This document shows, one piece after another, positions 1 through 5,328 of a stretch of DNA of 11,077 bases. A model generated the notes under the pieces. It was given only the letters and a program-made list of their open reading frames with translations. It had not been told where the DNA came from and searched no databases. The stretch is from JAWXUE01 sp044432865 (lineage in GTDB: Bacteria; Bacillota_I; Bacilli_A; Acholeplasmatales; Anaeroplasmataceae): NCBI GenBank assembly GCA_044432865.1, contig JAWXUF010000038.1, forward strand, positions 1 through 11,077. The letters are read 5' to 3'. The stretch's first letter is position 1. Every line of letters starts with the position of its first letter. The position numbers and the translations under genes are program-made.

Positions 1-323
1 CTTTATCTGGTGGTCAAAAACAAAGGGTTGCTATTGCTCGCGCATTATGTATGAATCCTAAGGTAATGTTATTTGATGAACCTACAAGTGCACTTGATCC
101 AGAAAAAGTTGGGGAAGTACTTGATGTAATGAAACAACTAGCATCAACAGGTATGACTATGATTGTAGTTACACATGAGATGGATTTCGCAAAAGAAGTT
201 AGTACAAGAACAATTTTTATGGATAAGGGAGTAATATTAGAACAAGGTGATTCTAAAGAATTATTTTCTAATCCAAAAGAAACTAGAACAAAAGAATTCT
301 TAAAAAGATACTTAAACAACTAA
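1..323 (+). CDS. Polar amino-acid ABC transporter ATP-binding protein, GlnQ-like (5' partial)
   Basis: The C-terminal 106 residues of an ABC ATPase are visible; the first complete codon is at position 3 and the start lies outside the window. The fragment opens with the ABC signature LSGGQKQR, followed by the Walker B stretch VMLFDEPTSALDP, the D-loop, and the switch histidine in VVTHEMDFAKEV. The ending, FMDKGVILEQG followed by ELFSNPKETRTKEFLKRYL, is characteristic of the GlnQ/ArtM/TcyN group, which powers import of polar amino acids (Gln, Glu, Arg, Cys). Walker A and the Q-loop are off the window, so completeness cannot be judged. The exact substrate cannot be read from an ATPase fragment. 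Partner permease and binding-protein genes presumably lie upstream. Transcription probably ends at the hairpin 20 nt after the stop codon. Confidence 0.93.
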   Translation, partial: LSGGQKQRVAIARALCMNPKVMLFDEPTSALDPEKVGEVLDVMKQLASTGMTMIVVTHEMDFAKEVSTRTIFMDKGVILEQGDSKELFSNPKETRTKEFLKRYLNN

Positions 324-342
324 TTGAAATAAGAAATATATG

Positions 343-379
343 AATAAAGAGGAATGATTAATAATCATTCCTCTTTATT
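343..379. terminator. Bidirectional intrinsic terminator between convergent genes
   Basis: A perfect 17-bp inverted repeat (343-359 with 363-379) leaves a 3-nt loop. It sits 20 nt after the ATPase stop on the plus strand and 3 nt after the trpS stop on the minus strand. Plus-strand sequence after the stem is T-rich (ATTATTTTATCTTTTTCT); on the minus strand it is moderately T-rich. The position between two gene ends fits a shared Rho-independent terminator. The stem core GAGGAATGATT is GC-poor but long. Confidence 0.85.
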
Positions 380-382
380 ATT

Positions 383-1381
383 TTATCTTTTTCTACCAAG
401 CCCAACTTTATTATATACTTTATTTATTTTTCTATAAGCAAGATTATTTGCGTAATCTCTACCGTCATCTAGAATATCATCTAACTCTTTTGATTTGATT
501 AATTCTTTGTATCTTTCTTGAATTGGAATAATTGTATCTAAAGTAACTTTTACTAAATCTTCTTTAAAAGAAGAGTAATTACTATCTTTATATTTTTCTT
601 CTAAATCATTAATAGAAATATCAGTTAAACATGAATAAATAGTAAGTAAATTTGAAATTCCAGGTTTATTTTCTTTATCAAAAATAATTTTTGTATCTAA
701 ATCTGTAACTGCACCTTTGATTTTATTTTTGATAACATTTGGATCATCTAACATCGAAATATATCCTTTAGGATTTTCATCTGACTTACTCATTTTTCTT
801 TCAGGAGAAGTAAGACTCATTATTTTAGCTCCAACTTTAGCAATTAAAGGTTCTGGTACAACAAATGTTTCAGAATATCTATTGTTAAAACGAATAGCTA
901 AGTCTCTTGTTAATTCTAAATGTTGCTTTTGATCTTCCCCAACAGGAACAAAATCTGCATCATATAATAAGATGTCTGCAGCCATTAAAGAAGGGTAAAT
1001 TAGTAATCCTGCTCCAATACCTTGAGTTTGCTTAACTTTTTTATCTTTATATTGTGTCATACGTTCTAATTCACCTAAAACAGTATTACATTGCATGATA
1101 TATCCTAATTGATTATGTGAAGAAATTTCAGATTGTATGAATAATTTAACTTTTTTCGGATCAAGACCACATGCAACATACAATGCAGCTAATGTTTTGA
1201 TATTGTTTCTTAAAGTTGTTTTGTCTTGTTGAACTGTAATTGCATGTAAGTCAGCAATAAATACTAAAATTTCATAATCTGGATTATCGTTTTGTAATTT
1301 AACAAAATTTTTAATAGCTCCAATATAATTTGCTATGGTGATAACACCACTTGGTTGAATCCCTGATATAACTCTTTTCAT
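383..1381 (-). CDS. trpS: Tryptophanyl-tRNA synthetase (TrpRS, class Ic)
   Basis: This cytoplasmic enzyme activates L-tryptophan with ATP and charges tRNA-Trp. The 332-residue length is normal for bacterial TrpRS. The N-terminus reads GIQPSG, then TIANY at residues 15-19, which is the HIGH-motif position. Family members usually have TIGN, so Gly17 is Ala here. MAADILLYDADFVPVGEDQ (about 133-151) includes the Asp that contacts the indole nitrogen in Geobacillus stearothermophilus TrpRS. QKQHLELTRD and the KMSKS loop at 196-200 (RKMSKSDEN) are intact. The C-terminal helical anticodon-binding part (about 230-332) looks complete. The start is supported by AAGGAG at 1388-1393, six bases upstream. 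Two overlapping sigma-A promoters lie 42-70 bases upstream. No T-box leader (specifier hairpin or GGTGGNACCGCG-like antiterminator bulge) is seen. The gene is monocistronic and ends on the shared terminator. Confidence 0.97.
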   Translation of the reverse strand: MKRVISGIQPSGVITIANYIGAIKNFVKLQNDNPDYEILVFIADLHAITVQQDKTTLRNNIKTLAALYVACGLDPKKVKLFIQSEISSHNQLGYIMQCNTVLGELERMTQYKDKKVKQTQGIGAGLLIYPSLMAADILLYDADFVPVGEDQKQHLELTRDLAIRFNNRYSETFVVPEPLIAKVGAKIMSLTSPERKMSKSDENPKGYISMLDDPNVIKNKIKGAVTDLDTKIIFDKENKPGISNLLTIYSCLTDISINDLEEKYKDSNYSSFKEDLVKVTLDTIIPIQERYKELIKSKELDDILDDGRDYANNLAYRKINKVYNKVGLGRKR

Positions 1382-1412
1382 AGTTTACTCCTTAAAATAA
1401 ATATTTTACTAT

Positions 1413-1451
1413 ATTATAATCTATTATATTAGTTATTACAATAAATAACAA
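1413..1451 (-). promoter_or_regulatory. Tandem overlapping trpS promoters
   Basis: On the minus strand, P1 has TTGTTA (1446-1451), a 17-bp spacer and TATAAT (1423-1428). P2, shifted by exactly 10 bp, has TTGTAA (1436-1441), a 17-bp spacer and TATAAT (1413-1418). Each -10 is a perfect consensus and each -35 matches 4 of 6. Predicted starts lie at about 1416 and 1406, giving short leaders of about 25-35 nt. The short leader leaves no room for a T-box. Confidence 0.7.
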
Positions 1452-1487
1452 TGACGGAATAATGACAACATATTATTAAAATATCAC

Positions 1488-1501
1488 TGTAAACGTTTTC
1501 A
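1488..1501. promoter_or_regulatory. cre-like operator 1 (CcpA/LacI family)
   Basis: TGTAAACGTTTTCA matches the catabolite-responsive element consensus TGWAANCGNTNWCA at all 14 positions. The palindrome extends outward to 20 bp (1485-1504, CACTG...CAGTG) with a single mismatched pair. It lies 37 bp upstream of the nearer trpS -35 and about 228 bp upstream of the predicted oppA start, so it could serve either gene. Whether the protein is CcpA or another LacI-family regulator cannot be told from the site. Confidence 0.8.
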
Positions 1502-1637
1502 GTGAATGTGATAATTAAGTGAATAATTAAGAAAGAAGTAGAAAAACCAATCGAAAATGAAGAAATAGCACTAATATAATACTATTATTACGGCAAAATC
1601 AGTCGATTTTATCTACATAAAACACTGTTTTAGCACT

Positions 1638-1651
1638 AGAAAACGCTTTCC
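1638..1651. promoter_or_regulatory. cre-like operator 2 (CcpA/LacI family)
   Basis: AGAAAACGCTTTCC matches the cre consensus at 12 of 14 positions; only the outermost base on each side departs. The core GAAAACGCTTTC is near-palindromic around a central CG. Its centre is 19 bp from that of operator 3, close to two helical turns, so two dimers could bind side by side. It lies about 78 bp upstream of the predicted oppA start. Confidence 0.7.
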
Positions 1652-1656
1652 GATTA

Positions 1657-1670
1657 TGTAAACGTTTTCT
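1657..1670. promoter_or_regulatory. cre-like operator 3 (CcpA/LacI family)
   Basis: TGTAAACGTTTTCT matches the cre consensus at 13 of 14 positions and shares 13 bases with operator 1. It ends 16 bp before the oppA -35 box, with its centre about 58-59 bp upstream of the predicted start. In Bacillus, CcpA sites at about this distance (for example at ackA) activate, whereas sites overlapping or downstream of a promoter repress. Activation of the opp operon is therefore possible, by inference only. Confidence 0.78.
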
Positions 1671-1686
1671 GTGTACATAGAATAGG

Positions 1687-1715
1687 TTGTATTATTTCAT
1701 TCACTTTGATATAAT
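1687..1715 (+). promoter_or_regulatory. oppA operon promoter (extended -10)
   Basis: TTGTAT (1687-1692), a 17-bp spacer and a perfect TATAAT (1710-1715) preceded by TGA at 1707-1709 make an extended -10 promoter of the sigma-A class. The predicted start is near 1722, giving a leader of about 57 nt before the oppA ATG. Three cre-like palindromes lie upstream. This is the only convincing promoter seen for the whole opp operon. Confidence 0.82.
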
Positions 1716-1779
1716 TACGATAAGCAATAATAGAAGAAATTTTTTATTGTATTATTAAATTTAAAAGGAGAGATTAATT

Positions 1780-4233
1780 ATGTACAAAAAAGCGACTAAA
1801 AAAGTATTACTTGGTGGACTTGTTATTGGTACTGCAGCAGCACTTACTGCATGTGGTAGTGTAGATAATCCTGATGGATATAACTACAACACATATACAA
1901 GTGTTTCACCTTCAAACTGGAATGAATTAACATACCAAGATAGTAATGATACACAAATCATGGATTACATTGCAACTTCTTTATTTGAGTATGATTTCAA
2001 ATTTGATGCTGATGGAGAAATTGTAAAAGATGGATACGAAGTTAAATATTCGGCTGCTAAAGGTTTAGTAGACCGTTCGTCTGAACAAGGTAAAAGTAAT
2101 GGTACTGTTTGGGAAATTACATTAAGAGATGATTTACAATGGAATGATGGTACACCTATCGTTGCTGCGGATTTCGTATATTCTATGGAACAATTATTAG
2201 ATCCTGACTTCTTAAACTACAGAGCGAGTTCTTATTATGAAAGTACAACTGCTATTGTTGGAGCTTATGATTATGCTAAATCTGGTTTAATGACTTATGA
2301 TTTTGAACCTGGTACAAATGCATCTAACATTACAAAAGGTTCTGATGGTGTTTATACATTTGGTGGAGAAAAAGTTGTTTTCTCTATATTTGATGAAGTT
2401 TTCGAGAAAATTGATTCTTATTCATTACTAGATGAATATGAGTATTACCTTGATGGGGATGCTGATGCTGATGCTGCATGGGCGATTATAACAGCTGATA
2501 TGGATTCAAGAGGATATGTATACGTTACTGATGAAACATTAGCAGCGATGGATGAGTTAGTTGAATTACTAATTGTTGAAAATCAAGCTGGAGGTTACCC
2601 TTATCCGTCTGCAAACATAACATCATATAACCTGATGGCTGTTGAAACTGGTCTTGCTGCTAAATTAGATTTCGCTGAAACGGTTAATTTTAAAGCAACT
2701 AGTGAATATGTTTTACAATTCGAATTAGAAACTGCTTGTAATTTATTAAATGTTGATAACACTTTATCTTACCAAGCTGCATATAATATGGCTTCATTAC
2801 CATTAGTTCACGAAGAATTATATGAAGCGAATAAAGTTGCACCTGCTCTTGGTTCAACATTATGGTCTTCAACTTACAATAGTAGTGTTGACACGACTGC
2901 TTCATGGGGTCCTTATGATTTAACTAAATTCCAATCAGGAAAAGTTTACGAATTAACTAAAAATGAAGATTGGTTTGGTTTTGATTTCGAACAAAATGAT
3001 GGGTTATTCCAAACACAAAAAATTGTTTGTGAGACAATTTCTGAATGGTCAACTGCTTGGTTAAAATTCCAAAAAGGTCAATTAGATACTATCGGTATTG
3101 ACGTTTCAATCTCTGAAGATTATAAAGGAAGTGAAAGAGCATACTATACTCCTTCATCATTCATTGCATCTTTACAAGTACAATCTGATGAAGCTTCAAT
3201 CAAATCTTATTCTGCTTCAAATTCAACAAATAATACACAATTATTATTATACCCAGAATTTAGAGAAGCATTATCATTGGCTGTAAACAATCAAGCATTT
3301 GCTTCTCAAACTACAACAAGTTCTTTAGCTGGTTTTGGTTTATTTAACACAATGCATTATCATGATGTTGCTAATGGTTCTACTTACCGTTCAACTACAG
3401 CTGCTAAAATGGCTTTAATTGAAACTTATGGTGTAGATTTAAGCGAATTTAATAATGATTTAGATGCTGCTGTTGCATCAATCACTGGATATGATGTTGA
3501 ACGTGCTGCTGCATTAATGACAACTGCATATAACGAGGCATTAGCTGATGGTAACTTCAGCGCTAATGATAAAATTAATTTAAGAATTTCTACTTCTGGA
3601 GTTACTGCTTCATTCACAAGACAAATGGAATTTTTAGATGCTGCAATGAAAGCTGCTGCTGTAGGTACTCCTTTAGAAGGTAAAATCTCAGTTTCTTATA
3701 TTGATAATGGAACTGCATGGGCTACTAATTTTAGAGCTGGTGCCGGAGAACTTTGTTTAGGTGGATGGTCTGGTGCTGCATGGGATCCTGGGTATTTCTT
3801 ATCTGCATACTTAGGTGATTCTAGATACGCTAAAGGATGGCAACCTACAACTGAAATGATGACTTATACTATGAAATTACCTACTGGTAATGTTACTGAA
3901 ACTGCTTCATTATGGACTTGGTACCAATGGTTAAATGGTTCTTCAACTAGACCTGCTGGTGCAGACGGTACTTTCCACAACTGGAGTTCGTCTAACTTAA
4001 GTCAAAGTTACAGAGTTGAACTAATCGCAGAATTAGAAAAACAAATTTTACAATCAACTTATGTAGTGCCTTTATATAACTCATTTAGTGCATCATTAAT
4101 TTCATACAAAATTGACTATGCTACTTATGAATATAATACATTTATGGCATACGGTGGAATTAAATACATGACTTATAATTACACAAATGGTGATTGGTCA
4201 AGTATTGCATCAAATGCTGATTATAAAGCATAA
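1780..4233 (+). CDS. oppA: Oligopeptide ABC transporter substrate-binding lipoprotein (SBP family 5), enlarged
   Basis: This is a membrane-anchored extracellular binding protein that should deliver peptides to the Opp permease. A positively charged start (KKATKK), a hydrophobic core and the lipobox LTAC put the lipidated cysteine at residue 25. The family-5 signature is clear at 111-135 (WEITLRDDLQ, WNDGTP, then DFVYS). C-terminal family features include YPEFREALSLAVN (491-503) and GGWSGAAWDPGYF (661-673). At 817 residues it is far larger than E. coli OppA (about 540) or pneumococcal AmiA (about 660). Extra sequence lies around 160-305, including an acidic DADADA stretch, with more inserted residues around 520-600. 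The start is set by AAAAGGAG nine bases upstream. It is the first operon gene, separated from oppB by 138 nt with two hairpins. The substrate is not proven; some family-5 proteins bind oligosaccharides or nickel, but AmiE/AmiF-like ATPases favour peptides. Confidence 0.9.
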   Translation: MYKKATKKVLLGGLVIGTAAALTACGSVDNPDGYNYNTYTSVSPSNWNELTYQDSNDTQIMDYIATSLFEYDFKFDADGEIVKDGYEVKYSAAKGLVDRSSEQGKSNGTVWEITLRDDLQWNDGTPIVAADFVYSMEQLLDPDFLNYRASSYYESTTAIVGAYDYAKSGLMTYDFEPGTNASNITKGSDGVYTFGGEKVVFSIFDEVFEKIDSYSLLDEYEYYLDGDADADAAWAIITADMDSRGYVYVTDETLAAMDELVELLIVENQAGGYPYPSANITSYNLMAVETGLAAKLDFAETVNFKATSEYVLQFELETACNLLNVDNTLSYQAAYNMASLPLVHEELYEANKVAPALGSTLWSSTYNSSVDTTASWGPYDLTKFQSGKVYELTKNEDWFGFDFEQNDGLFQTQKIVCETISEWSTAWLKFQKGQLDTIGIDVSISEDYKGSERAYYTPSSFIASLQVQSDEASIKSYSASNSTNNTQLLLYPEFREALSLAVNNQAFASQTTTSSLAGFGLFNTMHYHDVANGSTYRSTTAAKMALIETYGVDLSEFNNDLDAAVASITGYDVERAAALMTTAYNEALADGNFSANDKINLRISTSGVTASFTRQMEFLDAAMKAAAVGTPLEGKISVSYIDNGTAWATNFRAGAGELCLGGWSGAAWDPGYFLSAYLGDSRYAKGWQPTTEMMTYTMKLPTGNVTETASLWTWYQWLNGSSTRPAGADGTFHNWSSSNLSQSYRVELIAELEKQILQSTYVVPLYNSFSASLISYKIDYATYEYNTFMAYGGIKYMTYNYTNGDWSSIASNADYKA
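2458..2475 (+). repeat. Triple GATGCT hexanucleotide repeat inside oppA
   Basis: Three perfect tandem GATGCT units encode Asp-Ala-Asp-Ala-Asp-Ala at residues 227-232 of the binding protein, inside the extra segment. A unit is two codons, so slippage would keep the frame. It is short and may be only low-complexity coding sequence. Confidence 0.6.
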
Positions 4234-4241
4234 AAAATAAC

Positions 4242-4282
4242 GTGAAACAAAAGGGGGAGATTTTTCTTCCCCTTTGTATCAC
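4242..4282 (+). promoter_or_regulatory. GC-containing hairpin after oppA (attenuator or 3' mRNA stabiliser)
   Basis: A stem-loop begins 8 nt after the oppA stop. The outer GTGA (4242-4245) pairs with TCAC (4279-4282), and the inner AAAGGGGGAGA (4250-4260) pairs with TCTTCCCCTTT (4265-4275), with one G-T pair, a bulge and one A-A mismatch. The sequence after the stem (ATTAAAATAAG) has no immediate T-run; TTTTTT comes only at 4298-4303. It is therefore a poor complete terminator and better explained as partial attenuation, or as protection of the oppA 3' end, so that the binding protein is made in excess of the permease. Confidence 0.65.
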
Positions 4283-4297
4283 ATTAAAATAAGATAA

Positions 4298-4357
4298 TTT
4301 TTTATATTGAATAAAATACATATAAAAAATTTTTTGTATTTTATTAAATATAAAAAA
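4298..4357 (+). promoter_or_regulatory. Long AT hairpin abutting the oppB ribosome site
   Basis: Bases 4298-4320 pair with 4335-4357 over 23 positions with a single G-A mismatch (4309/4346). This leaves a 14-nt loop (4321-4334). Only one G-C pair occurs (C4319-G4336). The 3' arm ends three bases before the oppB Shine-Dalgarno GGAGGAG (4360-4366), which itself stays unpaired. It may shield the 5' end of a processed oppBCDF message, block RNase passage or tune oppB translation. The role is inferred; the pairing is seen. Confidence 0.65.
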
Positions 4358-4371
4358 ACGGAGGAGTATTT

Positions 4372-5328
4372 ATGTTTAAGTATATATTAAAGAGGATAGG
4401 GTTAATGTTAATGACATTCTCTATTATTATGGTAATGTACTTTGTATTAATAAAAATGTTACCAATCAATATTGATATTCAATTTGGTCAAGATTATGAT
4501 GCTATTTACGCAGCTATTGAGGCTCGTGGATATTTTGAACCAATACCAGTTCAGTTCGTACTGTATATTAAAAGAATCTTCTTAGAAGGTGACTTCGGTG
4601 TAGGGGTTAATATGCCTGGTCTTGCTGGATCATCTGTACTAGAAGTATTTAAAGAAAAACTTCCACCAACAATTTTAATTAATGTTTATTCTTCATTAAT
4701 TGCTGTACCTGTTGGGTTAGGATTAGGGATTTATGCTGCATTAAAGAAAAATAAATGGCAAGATAACACATTAAGTATAGGAACTATGTTACTAAACTCA
4801 GTACCTTCATTTGTAATTGCATTTATTATCCAATATTTCCTTTGCTTTAAATTAAATTTATTCCCGCTTAATATGGACCCGGGATTTAACTATTTTTCTG
4901 CATCAATGTTTATGTCAATGATGCCTGCTGTATTAAGTTTAGCAATTTTATCTATTACTTCTTACACAAGAAAAACACGTGCTGAGTTAACTGAAGTACT
5001 TACTAGTGAATTTATGTTATTAGCAAGAACTAAAGGTTTAACTAAGTCTCAAGCAACAAGAAGACATGCTTTAAGAAATACAATGGTTCCTATTTTCCCA
5101 ATGATTGTTGGTGAAATTGTAGGAGCATTATCTGGTTCTCTAATTATTGAAAGAGTATTCGATATTCCTGGTGTAGGAGCGTTATGGATTGATTCTATCA
5201 ATTCTATCGATTATGATTTCTTCTTATTCGTAGCCGGATTCTATACATTAGTAGGGTTAGTTACGTCAATTGTAGTTGATATTTGCTACAGTTTCGTTGA
5301 TCCTCGAGTGAAAGTAGGTGCAAAATAA
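4372..5328 (+). CDS. oppB: Oligopeptide ABC transporter permease OppB
   Basis: This is one of two membrane subunits forming the peptide channel. The start MFKYILKRIG and a first membrane segment (about 10-31) match the OppB/DppB family. Further hydrophobic segments lie at about 100-123, 136-160, 181-198, 240-260 and 285-305. The cytoplasmic EAA coupling loop is at about 205-235 (ELTEVLTSEFMLLARTKGL, then RRHALRN), followed by the family ending ERVFDIPGVG and DPRVKVGA. At 318 residues it has the usual size, the only subunit of this importer without a large insertion. GGAGGAG (4360-4366) lies five bases before the ATG, directly after the AT hairpin. Its stop codon shares one base with the oppC start, so translation is probably coupled. 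Confidence 0.95.
   Translation: MFKYILKRIGLMLMTFSIIMVMYFVLIKMLPINIDIQFGQDYDAIYAAIEARGYFEPIPVQFVLYIKRIFLEGDFGVGVNMPGLAGSSVLEVFKEKLPPTILINVYSSLIAVPVGLGLGIYAALKKNKWQDNTLSIGTMLLNSVPSFVIAFIIQYFLCFKLNLFPLNMDPGFNYFSASMFMSMMPAVLSLAILSITSYTRKTRAELTEVLTSEFMLLARTKGLTKSQATRRHALRNTMVPIFPMIVGEIVGALSGSLIIERVFDIPGVGALWIDSINSIDYDFFLFVAGFYTLVGLVTSIVVDICYSFVDPRVKVGAK

Larger units (their letters stand above)
1382..1779. other. Divergent intergenic regulatory region between trpS and oppA
   Basis: This 398-bp stretch holds no credible gene; the few ATGs meet stops within a few codons. From left to right it contains the trpS ribosome site and two overlapping trpS promoters, cre-like site 1 (1488-1501), an A-rich spacer, cre-like sites 2 and 3 (1638-1670), the oppA extended -10 promoter (1687-1715), a leader of about 57 nt and the oppA ribosome site AAAAGGAG (1763-1770). 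Minor structures are a 9-bp direct repeat ATAATTAAG at 1511-1519 and 1523-1531 (12-bp period) and a weak inverted repeat AAAATC/GATTTT at 1595-1610. No riboswitch or T-box signature was recognised. Confidence 0.8.

Noticed and set aside
14..319. Minus-strand open frame of 101 codons across the ATPase gene
   Set aside because: It is a shadow of a gene with clear ABC motifs and has no recognisable protein features.
717..932. Plus-strand 71-codon open frame inside trpS
   Set aside because: It is a shadow of trpS, with no independent support.
1382..1450. T-box leader for trpS
   Set aside because: The leader is only about 25-35 nt and lacks the conserved antiterminator bulge and specifier hairpin.
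1575..1580. A second TATAAT upstream of oppA
   Set aside because: No acceptable -35 at 16-18 bp (CGAAAA at the 17-bp position) and no extended -10.
1595..1610. AAAATC/GATTTT inverted repeat as a terminator or operator
   Set aside because: Only six AT-rich pairs with no T-run at the right distance; expected by chance in AT-rich DNA.
2699..2905. Minus-strand open frame inside oppA, and similar ones at 3426-3617 (minus) and 3098-3286 (plus)
   Set aside because: All overlap the well-supported oppA coding sequence and show no ribosome site or family pattern.
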